The translations under genes and the position numbers were made by a program. A DNA stretch of 64,000 nucleotides, from contig CALYLX010000095.1 of assembly GCA_944990035.1 (NCBI GenBank), positions 62,001 to 126,000 of the forward strand. Reading direction: 5' to 3'. Below the pieces are notes generated by a model. The model worked only from the letters and a program-made list of their open reading frames with translations. It did not search any database and was not told where the DNA came from. This document shows, piece by piece, positions 10,661-22,416 of this stretch (position 1 is the stretch's first letter; each line of letters starts with the position of its first letter). The stretch comes from Clitopilus passeckerianus. Taxonomy: Eukaryota > Basidiomycota > Agaricomycetes > Agaricales > Entolomataceae.

Positions 10661-13600
10661 ACCTTCTTGGTAACCCGAGGTAGAGTACCCCTCTGGAAGG
10701 CCAGGCGGGTGTTCCATTCCTTGCCCAAAGGCGTCTCCATGGTCCGGTCAAACTGTGCTTTGCTGGTGTACGGATAAGGCAGGTCCTTGACGAGGTACTT
10801 GGCGGCCTTCTTGTCCCGCTTTTCCGAGATAATAACGTTCGCCTTTCCATAATCCGCTCGGGTGGTTGGGTCTACGCCAGCCACCTTCTTGACATTCCGA
10901 GCCTTGGGCGGTGCTTTCTGAACGCCCGTGCCGCCCCATGATCCCTGTTGCAAAGATAGTAAGTTGTATGTTTAACGCCTAGATTCAAGACTACGTACCC
11001 AGCCTGCAAGTGTAGTGTCAACTTCCTTTGGAGCATCTGTCGCCATTTCTCTCCTCTTCGCCTCCTCGAATTGCTGCAAAGACAGGTAGACATCAGCAAG
11101 AGATCCTAGCACTACATTGAAACACATACCTGGACAACATTGTCGCCTGCGAATGCCAGAGCTACAAGGTCTCGCTGCTCAAACGCCTTGACGCCGCCTT
11201 TCTTGCTATCCTTCGCCTGCAAGGTTTTCTCCTGCGCCTCCACCTCGCTGTCTGCATCATCTCCATCCACATCCAGTGCCTCAATCCGGACTGCCTGCTT
11301 TTTGGATGCAATCAACGAGGCAGCTGGTCGTGACGATGTTTCTTCCATAATCAACAGATTCTCTTGGGAAATCTCAACCACGGCGTCGTCCTTGCGTTTC
11401 TGTTTCTCCTCTTCGAGCTTCCTCGCTAGCTTCTTCATCTTGTTCTTTGACTTCGCCATGATGTTGCTATCCTTGCTGACGATAAGGTCATTAGCCTTGC
11501 GAGCTACTTTGGCAGTGGCTGAAGATTCGGACGCTCGGGTAAGCCAGGGATTGGCTGATGACTCCTCTGGTAGAGGGACAGTAGTTCGGACGCCGTCGTC
11601 AGGTGGAGAGATAGGCGGAGGGGACAAGAAATCGGACGATTTCAATGTAACACTGGAGGTGTCTGATGCCACAGTGTTGACCCTTGCGCGCGTTTGCTGT
11701 TGTGTCTATATAAGAGGAGGATAGTCAGTCTCCAAATAGCACTTTGGCAGTAATGCTCCTACCGCTGCACCAGGATGGTAAGCCACTCGTCCACCGGTTC
11801 GTATGGATAGTGCACCACTGTCAGGGTCGGCTTCTTGTGTTTTCTCCTCAGCCTCCATGTCGCCCAGTTCTCGGACGAAATCATCGACCATCTTATCTGT
11901 ATCGTGTTGCTTCCTCGCCATGGCTTCCTTCATGAACTTCATCTGGAAGACGCCCTTCCTGCCGTCAGGGGCCTCCTCAGATTCCTCTGCATCAATCCGC
12001 CTCAGCTCCTCGAAAGCTTTGGCTTTGATCGCTTCAATATCTTCATCCCCATCTTCATCCTCACTCTCGTCTGATCCATCCTCCTCCTCCTCGTCACTCC
12101 CAACACCCCGAATCCGCCTCCTCAACTTCTCCCCTCTATCCAACATCTCCTCAATCTCCTCCCTCCTACCATCCTCATCGAACATTTCCCTCGCCTTCAT
12201 CTGCTTCGCCCACTTCCCAGTATGTTTATGCCTCAACGTCGCCCTCTCCCTCGCCCTCTCAACCTCCTTCTTCATCCTAGCCTCCTCATCGTCACTCTCC
12301 AAAACATCCCCATCCTCGTCCATATTCCCCAACTTCTCCCTCTGCTTCCTCTTGATCTTGCGGTACGCCTTAGACTTGATCTTGGATACCCGTCGTGCTT
12401 TAATCTCAGCACGGAACATCAGATCCCGCATTTTCCGAAGTTCAGCTCGTCGTTGTTGGACTTCTTCCACGGATAGTTTGTTTGCGGCCAGCATAGAATC
12501 TTCTGTATGCAGAATGTCCTGATCCCGAAGTTTGGCGGCTTTGAGGAGGTTGTCGATAGAGCTTTCGAGGTCTGTTGATGGCTAGAAGAATATGAGAACA
12601 TTGTATGCGCATATAGTCGACTGTAGAGCATACCTTGAACTTTGCTGCTAGCTCGAGATTTGATACACGGCCCGCCGGCTGCGCTTGAAGGGGGAAACTG
12701 AGATGTTCAGCCTGTTCTCTGTTTTAGTGGCTATTTGACCGATATAGCGATAGAAACCTACATCTCGTATCCGCTTCATGGTTTCTGACCATTTGTCAAC
12801 CTCCTGTTTTGTCTGCTCGTAGGCAGCCTGTCTGTCCAGCCGCTCCTGTGCACGCTGGGGCAAAGGTGCAGATAATGTTTTCGTTTTTGAGTTAGCTGAA
12901 GGCTTTAATGCCTTTGTTGAATTTTTGAGGGACTGCAGACCAGTAGAGGACGATGCCAAGGGTGCAAGTAGATCATCTAGCTGTAGTTTTGAACCTGGAG
13001 GATCGAAATACGCATGGGAGACCTATAAAATACTCATTGATACTGAACAGACGTACCTGTAGTTGGGACACGGAATTCGTTTTCTGCACCAGTCTCCGTG
13101 CGCTCCTTTGGCAGGATACGGCGTTGTTTCCGCCTGTCTTGTCGTTCCTCAGGGGCGGCGGCAGCTTCACCTTCAGGAGCTTTTCGTTTCTTTGAGGTTG
13201 GGTCCAGAGCAGAGATGAAGTTCTGAAGCCCATCCAGAGCCTCTGGTGCTTCCTCATCGTCTGAAGGGAGGATAGCATCCTCATCATCATCCTCTTCGTC
13301 AGCCTCTTCGTCATCCTCGCTTTCCTCGTCCTCCACCTCTTCGTCGTCGTCAGCGAATGGCGATTTGAATTCATCTTCTTGACTTGAATCAGCAAGGTCC
13401 GGTTCTGGGTCATGACCACGAGCTTCATTGGGCTTGGAGCGCTCTTGCGCTCTTGAAGGAGGCTGAGACGGCCCGTTGTCCTCGTTGTCGCTTTCCAGGG
13501 TGGCCTTGCCGTCAAGGACGTCCAAAATATCAACAACGTCCTCATCATCAAGGTCCACATCGTCCTCCTTTTCACTATCATCGGCTCGTGAATTTGCATC

Positions 13601-14153
13601 CGCAGCATCCTCATCCATTTCCACATCGTCTTCATCGAGATTTACACCTTGTGGCCTCTGCACCTTTTTCTTTGTCGGTTTTTTCTTCCCCTGTAGTTGG
13701 TGAGAAAGCTGAACGAAATAAAATCGAGGATAGACATACCTTGGCAGAGAAGAACCCAGCAAAACGGTCCTCGTCACTCTCGTCGAAAGCAGCGTCGCTG
13801 TCAATTTCTTCGTCGTCCTCGCTGTCGATCATCTCATTTTCCTCATTCTCCCCAATCAACCTTGCCTTCAACATCTCTCTCCTCTCATCATCGCTATTGT
13901 CGCCATCCAACCCCACCCCAAACTCCTTTGCCTCCTCAGGATCCAAGTCCATTTTTATTTTGCCTCTTCGTGTAGCCTCTTGTGCAAACTCGTAGACATC
14001 CGAAGTAGAGAGGCCATGCAATGTTTTAGCTTTTTTGGCATGCCGCTTGGCGTAGCCGGCAGCATTTGCTTTGCTACCTGAGGGTCTTGGCTTGTGCGAG
14101 CTGGAAGAGTACCTATTGAAGGCTCTCTGAGATGTTTTTCCAGCTTTAGCCAT
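10572..14153 (-). CDS. UTP14: U3 snoRNA-associated protein 14, small-subunit processome
   Basis: Nucleolar component of the 90S/SSU processome needed for 18S rRNA maturation; in yeast it activates the helicase Dhr1. It starts MAKAGKTSQRAFNRY and is rich in acidic Ser/Asp/Glu tracts. It holds the conserved block with RMRDLMFRAEIKARRVSKIKSKAYRKI (given in parts: RDLMFRAEIKA, RRVSKIKSKAYRKI). The C terminus has AGWGSWGGTG, KEWNTRLAFQ and PGMIINPLEKLG. At least seven exons; the last intron is 10611-10662 and exon borders near 10950-11000 and 11055-11130 were also traced. The opposite strand shows long Ser-rich open frames that are only shadows of the acidic tracts. The 3' end overlaps the edge of the tandem duplication. 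Confidence 0.92.
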
Positions 14154-14336
14154 CGCTTTTGACTGCGATGAGCACTGTGGTTCGTGTGTCGTGAAAACCT
14201 CACAGGCGCCTGGGATCACTGGGCTTGCATGCACGAATATGGCATTATATTCCCACGAGGACCTCCTCACTGTCAATGCAGTTCGGCTGCTTCTACTTCA
14301 ACCTTCTTCAAAGCTCACGTTCAAGCTTCAAAGTCA

Positions 14337-15668
14337 ATGTCAGTACGGCGCTCTCGGAGACTTGCTATTGAGTACATCAAGCTAACCAATTCTACTGGCC
14401 TGGCTGGTCTTCCTTTCGAAATTCTCGGAGAAATCGTAGCCCAGCTCCCCGAAAGTCTCAGTATACCGTCACCTCAAGGCCACCGTACCAATGGCGACTG
14501 GACCCATATGTGGAATCGCCTTCCTCGAGACGCACAATACTTCGTAAAAATTGATACTCTACGTGCCTTATCTGTTACTTGTCGATCACTGCGCAAATTT
14601 GCGCTACCACTTGCTTGGGAGCGTATCGATGTTTGTTGCAGCAAATTTGACTTGGAGCGTTGGCGCTACCGTGGAGATTCCGACAAGGATCTTACTTCTC
14701 AAGTTGCTTGTCAGTTGCAAATATCAAGAGAAAAAGATATAGCTAGCTCTGTCAAGTAAGCCCTCATCCTTAGATATTCGCGAAAGCATCCTGACTCTGA
14801 CTTAGAGTTGTCAATCTTGTTCTTGTGAACGCCGCCTTCATGGAAAGAGGATTACACCGGCTAGCTCAGGCTCTCGAATCCTTCGTAAATCTCCACACAA
14901 TTCAAATACAAGGGGAATGCCAATCGAAGTCCAATGTCTCTACTAATGCGTTCCGACAAAAAGTCTTTCCTAATGTCAAGACTCTGATCATCAGTTCGGG
15001 AATACTTCCTTTGTTACAATGCTGTCCAAGGGCTACATTGGTCGACATCAAGGATACGAGAAGCAAATTACCGGACGGCATTGAAGTGCCTCTAGATTAT
15101 ATTTTCAAGTACTGCAGCAGGGAAGTCGAACAGTTCTCGTACTTCCGGACGTATTTCGAAAATGAAGCAAAACGTACGTTGTCTCCACGGTCAATCACTT
15201 TCGCGAAATGAAGTTATTCCCTCACAGGATACGTCTCAGCATTTCAGAAAACAACCGTAATCAACCTCCATGAATTCTCTGATAATCCCATGCCTCCGGT
15301 GAGTTCTCACCCAGATCACCTGTTCTGCAATACGGTTTTGACATTGTGACTATCTCCCTCGCCAGGCTGACTTGGAACATCTCAAAAAGCTGCCAAACCT
15401 GAAGTGCTTCAGATTCTTCGTCTATGAATACGCTCTTGGAGAAGACGGTTTTCCTTATTCGACAAAAGATATTACCCGCCAGGCTCAAAAGCAAGCAGTG
15501 AACGTTCTACAAACCTCTTCACAGCCTTTAGAAGGGGAACACAAATGTGTCATAACTAGGCTTGGAGAAGACATGGACAAGATACATACCGTTGTGTCTG
15601 GAAAATGCGGGGACCCAGAGAGCTGTAACTTCTTCACAAAGACTGGTGCAATGATGTATCGACCCTAA
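14337..15668 (+). CDS. F-box protein
   Basis: About 390 residues in four exons (introns 14756-14805, about 15172-15229, about 15300-15364). The F-box-like motif reads LAGLPFEILGEIVAQLPE near residue 20 and continues LRALSVTCRSLRKFALPLAWERI. The remainder is Leu-rich in the manner of mushroom F-box proteins that lack clear LRR spacing. It probably binds SKP1 in an SCF ubiquitin ligase; the substrate is unknown. It is divergent from UTP14, only about 180 bp away, so the promoters are shared. ATG 14337 was chosen because it opens the basic segment just before the F-box. Confidence 0.75.
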
Positions 15669-15977
15669 ATGGACAGGGAATGTTTGTGATTTGATTAATG
15701 TGTAGCGAGAGCCCATGACGTAACATCCCAGTTTTCATATAATCTCATTCGAGCCTGCTGCAAACTATCCCATTACGTAAATGCGCATATCTACGAAATT
15801 GGAACACCCAACAACCAACTGGCAATAAAGCCTTCATGGAAACCCGAATTTCAGACGAAGAGGTGGCGAGTTTTCACGGTGGACATGTCCTCAAATAGTT
15901 TGGGACATGAAGTCCCCACAAATGATTGGCAAGAATGGATCGAGAGGGATATCACGGTTACATCTGATTCTCTAAAC
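15669..15977. other. Short convergent intergenic stretch
   Basis: Lies between the 3' ends of the F-box gene and the reductase remnant. No feature seen. Confidence 0.4.
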
Positions 15978-17560
15978 TCAGTTCCGATGTCCTACAGCAT
16001 CCAAAAAACCAATTTCCACCCAGAATTTAAGATAATCTTGCATAGATTGTGCCGTAATATCCTTCGCGTTTCTCAAGGATGGGCAGATCTCTAGGGCTTT
16101 CTCGATACCAAGCGTGGCCAGAGGGAAATGTTCATTAGCGTGTAATCCTCCGCGCGACATCAAATCCTTGTTATCAAGGGCATATGGCTTGAAACTGCCG
16201 GAGAGTATCAAGGCCGGCTGTAAGAAGAACGGCGGTTAGTCAAACTCAGAAACTTGGCGGAGAACTGGAATCATACGTTCTGCTTCTCTCTTTTTTCAGC
16301 CCGGCTTGCGGATGCCCCCCTCTTCTCTAGTTCGTCGATGAAGTCCCAGAGGTGCATCGCCGGGTGGTCGACGCCTTCCGGTAGGTATTCCTTCACAGAG
16401 TGAGTTATATCGCTCCATAAGGCGGGTCGTGGGTGCGAGAAGTTGAGGACTGGTGGCACAACGCTTGGTGAGACCACTACATCACGGATGCATTCGGCGG
16501 CAACGTCTGTTTGAAGAAAGGCGTAGCGCTGAGGAGAGAAGACATTTATCAGTCCGTGGGTTCACGTTAATGTCTGCATGAGAAAATAATGGCGTACTCC
16601 AGCGATCTTCATAATAATTCCCGTCTTCATCGACGCTTTGAGGAGGATGGGTGGCCATTCTATCGGGTTCCAGAATCCGTCAGCTTGCCTTTCGCACAGC
16701 TGATTAAATCTCAAGCATGTGGCGTTCAAACCACTGCGTGCACGGATCTGCAGGTCACCTCAGCGCCGTGGTTTGAACTGGCGGCATTCATTACTCACCC
16801 ATTCTGCTGCAAATTTGCTTTCGCAGTATCCGTGTCCTAGACATGGAGATGGATCGTCGAGGATGGCTTCGGGCACGGGCACCCCTCCCTTAGCCCGTTG
16901 CCAATTTGAAGCCACGGAGATAGAGGAGACGAAGAGGAATCGGAGAGTTTGTGCATTGGAGGACCTTCGAGCGAAAGAGATCAGATTATAGAGTCCAAGC
17001 AGAGATGGCTCGTAGTAAGATAGGGGCTGTACGAGGTTGATCGGCCAGGCATTGTGGACGATAGTGGTGACTTCGCCGCGGAGCTGGAAAATTTCATGAG
17101 CCAGAGGTCCTTGGACGTTCTCTCTCGAATGACTTACTTTAGCGAGAACCTCAGGTTCTAGTCCAAGGTCGGGAAGGGGTAGTTTCCCGTCGATGAAGAC
17201 GACCTTGTCAGATTCTAGGACATTGTTGTCCAGCCCCTTCATCTCGAATTGCGCCTTGACTCGCTCCAGCGAGGTCCCTCCGTACGAAACACGATTTAGG
17301 GCATAAACTTTGCTGATCCGGTCGTCACTCAAGAGTATGAAGAGTAGGTCGGAGCCGACATTGCCAGTCGTTCCCGTTAGCAGAACGACATTATCCTTTG
17401 GAGCAGTCCAAGAAATGATCCTCATCGGACTCAGCAGCGGAAGGATAGTAGCTGTATTTCTCGATGAATGACTCCATGTAGGCTTTGTTTTTAGCAAGAT
17501 CGTCCTTTAGTGGGCTGAGAAGACATGTCGATAGAAGAGTGCGAGACTGTGATATACGGA
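15978..17560 (-). pseudogene. Truncated adenylate-forming reductase (NRPS-like), reductase domain only
   Basis: Carries the C-terminal NAD(P)-binding thioester-reductase (male-sterility-like) domain: VVLLTGTTGNVGSDLL (Rossmann loop), KVYALNRV, VTTIVHNAWPINLV, LRFLFVSSIS, and GYCESKFAAEWV with the catalytic Tyr/Lys. The rest continues through LVLNFSHPRP-like PPVLNFSHPRPALW to the true family C terminus. Introns near 15978-17000 splice cleanly. Upstream, MESFIEKYSYYPSA runs into a frameshift before the Rossmann motif, and no adenylation or thiolation domain is found in the next 500 bp. In intact relatives (about 1000 residues or more) those domains load an acid that this domain reduces. Most likely a decayed secondary-metabolism gene; an unannotated short reductase is the alternative. 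Confidence 0.65.
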
Positions 17561-18084
17561 AAATGGTGAGGTTGTCATTACGTCTCCCTGCGTTCATTTT
17601 ATGTCCGTTTTCAGATCCAGAAGCGACAGCGGAACTTATCACCGGAGGATAAGCACTTCGCTCCTTGTTCGCTTGCTACTAGGTAGTGTGTGCTGGCATC
17701 TTTTCCTAAGGGTTTCTGATCATATTTTGGACGTGGGCCGAGCAGCCTTGTACCCCGAGGTATGCCTTGCTGCCTAAGTTGCTGCCGCGCCCTCGCATTT
17801 CCAAAACAGGTGAGCAATGGGGAAACAGGGCATATGCACAACGGCTGTGTGTATCCCAAAATTATGTCCACTAACTTCTCCAATAGACTCAGAATTTGGA
17901 CTAGGTCAAGAGCTGGGACTGACCGTTGCTCCTGACATGCCATATCGATATCCTGACCTAGCACAAGAAAGATAAGACGCATTTGGATTAATCCCCACCT
18001 CAGTCGGTCTAGCCACGACATCTTGACAATGACGATGATAATTGCGGACGTCTGGATGGGTTTGGATAGGTGGGACTTTCAGCA
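17561..18084. other. No intact gene seen
   Basis: Where the missing adenylation and thiolation domains would be expected, only short unrelated frames are found. The stretch could be unrecognisable decay of the reductase gene or ordinary intergenic DNA. Confidence 0.4.
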
Positions 18085-19145
18085 CTAGAGCGAGCCAATT
18101 GTCGGCATCCGTCGGCATTGCTGATAGAAAATACAACAGTGATCTGTCAATATCCTCGATGCATTACTGTCCCAATAACTCCGTAAACTTTGGAAGCTTG
18201 TTAATTTCCGCTTTAACAAATCCCTCCATTCGGTAGTTCCACGCCCCAACCGTTCACAACAATTCCCAGAATTGCTGAAATCGAAGACTGTATCGATATC
18301 ACGAATTTGGGCGAGGTCCCCTAACCTGGTAAAGATATGCATTAGGCGCCTGCCCATCTCACTATGACAGTAATTCTTGTCCTTTATATCTCGTGCGAGG
18401 GATACGTGAACTTCATTCCACCTTTCAAGGTATTGAGCCTTTCAAACGACATGGTCAGTATATGTGTTAAAGACGCTACAGATCTACTCACCCAGGCCAA
18501 CAGGTATCGAGACGATGCTATGCCCGCAAAATCTGCGAGTGGCCGTTTTAGCATGTTTGGTATAATGACATCAATCATCTCGGGATAATGATGCTTGCAC
18601 GCATACTCTAGGACTTCTTGTGGATAATCTGGAATGAAAGCCCTAGAGGGATGGACGCCGTTAGCTATCGGCCAGCGACGCGAGGGGTAATGCACCTCAT
18701 CCGCCTTCTGCAAATATAGATGACCGTGCTGACGCCATATTTCTCAGCTGCTTCTGCAAGTAACGCGATCGGCTCAAATGGCAATTCGTCAAGGTCTGGT
18801 AACTCTGGGGATGGATACATGAATTGGAATAGGAGTTCAAGCGTTCGACCGTCTTCAGGCAACGACACTGTTTCTCCGTTGCTTTCGAATTCTGACGGCG
18901 GGAAGCCAAAAGTATGTGTTTCGACATTCTTTCGGTGAACAGAGAAAAAAATGTCGTCGCTTGAGCGAAAGATTATGTCGGCGTCTGAGTGCTGAACTAC
19001 TCAATATTGCTGTATCAGGCGGTACTGGAGCAAGTTAGGTATTTTGAGGATACTCACAGTGTATGGACCATTTACGGGATTGCTGAGCTTGCTGTACCAG
19101 CGAGTCGGGAAGGACAGGTTGTTCCTTCAGCTGTTCTGAGTCCAT
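18085..19145 (-). CDS. BTB/POZ domain protein
   Basis: About 300 residues in four exons with introns 18997-19057, 18643-18695 and 18439-18491, all in phase. The BTB core reads HSDADIIFRSSDDIFFSVHR, then VETHTFGFPPSEFES and LELLFQFMYPSPELPDL, with a helical tail PLADFAGIASSRYLLAW typical of the very large mushroom BTB family. The family probably mediates protein-protein contacts, possibly as CUL3 adaptors; the substrate is unknown. The start ATG at 19145 gives a short Gln-rich leader before the domain. Confidence 0.8.
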
Positions 19146-19479
19146 GGCAGCACGTCGAACCGAAGGAACGACTCGAACGGAACAGCAGCGGCAGTTCTGT
19201 TAGCGTTACCGTCACCATCTCCCACCTTCACTTAGGCAAAGCAGCGAGGCCTAAACACCGTTCAGAGTTCACAGCCCTGGTTGACAAAAACTCGGTTCTA
19301 TTTTCGTCCTCGATTGCGACGGATAAACCGCTGAAGAATCGAACAGGAAGTCGTCGAAGTTGTCGAAAGGGAAACAAGTGCGTGACAGCGCCACTGGCAG
19401 AGTTTAGCCGGGATATACGGTCCGATGCCTAGTTTGCCGGACCGGCGAATCTCTGAACGGTACGGGTCCAGCCAGTCTG

Positions 19480-19488
19480 TATTTAAAA
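19480..19488 (+). promoter_or_regulatory. Possible TATA box of the enolase-superfamily gene
   Basis: TATTTAAAA about 65 nt before the start codon, followed by a CT-rich stretch (CTTCATTCACTTCACCC), a common fungal core-promoter layout. Position and composition are the only support. Confidence 0.35.
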
Positions 19489-19552
19489 CCAAGAAGGATG
19501 CTCCATCTTCATTCACTTCACCCATTATTTATCTTCTATTTAGTATCACACA

Positions 19553-21516
19553 ATGCCGAAGATAACCCACTACGAGATTCATGGTGAGCTCACCGCCATA
19601 GACGTCCTCAAAGTCGTGATTTACGATGTCTGACTCAAATTTTCCTTCATAGATGTTCGATTCCCTACATCGCTCACTGGAGATGGCACGGATGCGATGT
19701 AAGTTTAGCTTGGAATAAACATCTCGATGCTTGTTAAGAACCGCGACAGGAATACCGAGTGCGATTACTCGTCAGCATACATAACTCTCCTGACCGACAC
19801 TGATCTCGTTGGCCATGGAATGACTTTCACAATTGGTCGCGGAAACGACATCGTGAGTCTCTTGCTCTCTTGAGATCCGAGAAGGTGTAGCTCATTGCAG
19901 TACACAAGGTCTGCATAGCAATCAAGGAGGTTGCAAATAGGCTCATCGGTAAGGACACCGAAGAGCTGTTCTCGAACATGGGCAAGACTTGGGACTACAT
20001 GATGTCGGATCCTCAACTGCGCTGGTAAGTAATCAAATCCGCCCTTTCCACTCTAACACCCATACCTTTGCAACGTAGGATCGGTCCTGAAAAGGGTGTG
20101 ATTCATATTGCTTCCGGCGCCGTCAACAATGCCGTTTGGGATATGTACGCCCGATCGAGGAAGAAGCCTTTGTGGAAACTCGTCGTCGACTTCACCCCGG
20201 AGGAGCTTGTTCAGTCAGCTGCTTGGAGGTACATCTCTGATGCTATCACCAAGGAGGAGGCTTTGGCGATGTTGAAGGAGAGGGAAGCTGGTAAGAAGGA
20301 GCGAGAGGCGAAAGTTCGGGAACTTGGGTAGGTCAGATTCTCGAGGCACCTGACCTTTTGAATTAACATTGGATTTTCTGTATAGTTACCCCGCATACGT
20401 CACCTCTGCTGGATGGCTCGGTGAGTATCTTTATTCGTCTATCTTCTCCAGGGCAATAACTGAGTGCTTGGGTCATCGTTCCAGGTTACACCGATGAGAA
20501 GGTCGCTCGACTCACCAAGGAGGCCGTTGCTCAAGGCTTCAACCACTTCAAGATGAAGGTCGGCGCTAATCAGGAGAACGACCTCAAGCGCGCCAAAATC
20601 ATCCGATCCATCATCGACGATCCTCAATACCTTCCCTCTGGACTTCCCCCTCGTGACCCCAACAGCGAGGGACTTCGAGGAAAGAACGCCGGCCCTACTG
20701 GTGCCGTGCTTATGATTGACGCCAACCAAGTGTGGGACGTCCAGCAAGCCATCGACTATGTGACTGGATTGAAGGAGGTTCGGCCATGGTGAATACATCT
20801 TCTCCTCGACAGGCGTCCGTGGCTGATAAACGATAAGGTTCATCGAGGAGCCTACTGCACCGGATGATATTCTCGGCCATGCTGCCATTCGCAAGGGGCT
20901 CAAGCCTCATGGAATCGGTGTTGCTACTGGCGAACACGCTCATAACCGCATGGTGTTCAAGCAGCTCCTCCAAGCTGAGGCGATCGATGTCTGTCAGATT
21001 GACTCGTGTCGACTTGCTGGTGTGAGCGAGGTCATTAGTGTCCTGCTGATGGCTGCGAAGTGAGTTTCTTGCTTCTATTGTGGCTTGGATGGAGTATGAC
21101 CGTTTTTTGTCATAGGTTCGGCATCCCGGTGTGCCCTCACGCTGGCGGCGTTGGTCTCTGTGAATATGTGATCCATCTCAGGTTAGTTTCAACTCATCAC
21201 GGATGCGGTCCTGAGCGCTAACTTTTCCTTCACAGCTTGATTGACTATATCGCCGTCTCGGGAACCATGGAAAGGAACGTGCTCGAATTTGTGGATCATC
21301 TCCACGAGCACTTCATCACACCTTGCTCAATCAACTCCCGTGGTCGCTACAATGTACCGACAAATCCTGATGAGGGCTACAGGTAGGCTTTCACCCTTTT
21401 AAATTCCAACTTGATTCTGAAAAATGCGCAGTATTGAAATGCACAAATCAAGCATCGCTGAGTACGAGTGGCCTAATGGATCTTACTGGGTCAAGGCCAA
21501 GGGTGGATCTTCGTGA
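19553..21516 (+). CDS. Enolase-superfamily dehydratase, L-fuconate dehydratase-like (ENOSF1 type)
   Basis: Multi-exon gene of about 440 residues, start [18 protein letters not shown]-terminal capping domain with [22 protein letters not shown] (in parts: [20 protein letters not shown]). The barrel carries the residues expected of the family: the KMKVGA Lys-x-Lys base, metal ligands in [19 protein letters not shown] and ATGEHAHNR, and the catalytic histidine in [12 protein letters not shown]. This matches fuconate-type acid sugar dehydratases, which remove water from an aldonic acid to give a 2-keto-3-deoxy acid. It probably acts in L-fucose or related sugar-acid breakdown. Numerous small introns lie between about 19585 and 21430. 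It looks intact. Confidence 0.88.
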
Positions 21517-22416
21517 TTCTAACGTTAAAGACGCCCGAAATTCCTTCTTATATGCAAATGTAAAACGTGTAAATTGATGCTCTCATTCTAATAGCCATGA
21601 ATGGACGAAGCCGGGTGCCGCAACCTTCATTTCGACGCAGACCAGTCCCGAATTCACGGGCCGCTTCTCTGTGCCAGCCAAAGGGAACTCAAACACCCAA
21701 TTCTCAAACTACATAAACACACTCCTCTCACAATGACCGCCATCTTCGTTGTTCACGCTCCTTCTTGATAGTCAAAGGTAGGGTACCGACTGCGACACAC
21801 GAGCACGCCACGGGGACATTCTATATGTAGGCTGAGAGCGCGGGCATCTGTCGAAGTGCTTCGTTGACCTCTTCCTAGAAGTTAGCAAGTTGTTTTCGGA
21901 TGAAGTTGGCGATGCGGCACGCCTTCTAACGTTCATGCGGTGGTGAATCGGTGACCTGGTGGTTGCTGAGGCCTGAGGCATTATGGTGTGAAGACCTTAT
22001 GTGTGTATCGGAAAGCTCCCTCCACCTTGTAGCTATACTGGCATTTTGCAAAGAATTCATCCTTATGTCGACCGCTTCAGCAAATATACAATCCTTCCCG
22101 TCCATCTGGTCAATGCTCATTGAGCGGCGTCTTCATCTATGAACTCTCCGGTATGCTGGCTCGTTGTTGTGACTTCCCACCGTTTGTGAAGATTGATAAT
22201 GTCATGAACGCCAACGCGTGCACTGACATGCCAAATTCAACGTGGCTTGGTGCTCGAATTAAGCGCTGGGTGATACCAGCTGACGAGATTTGGCTTTCCG
22301 AGATGGATCATCTCCTTTCCCTGGGAAGATCGATCTAAATACTAGTACGCACTTGCGTGGTATTGCAGCCCCTCAGCCAGGTTGTTTTCTCACTCTTCAT
22401 TATTGTTGTCTCCGCC
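21517..22416. other. Intergenic, no gene seen
   Basis: About 0.9 kb with only short unlinked frames. Its right end is the promoter of the first STAND NTPase gene. Confidence 0.45.

Noticed and set aside
11140..13995. Long Ser-rich open frames on the plus strand opposite UTP14
   Set aside because: They are the antisense of acidic Asp/Glu/Ser codon tracts, have no domain, and conflict with the well-supported minus-strand gene.
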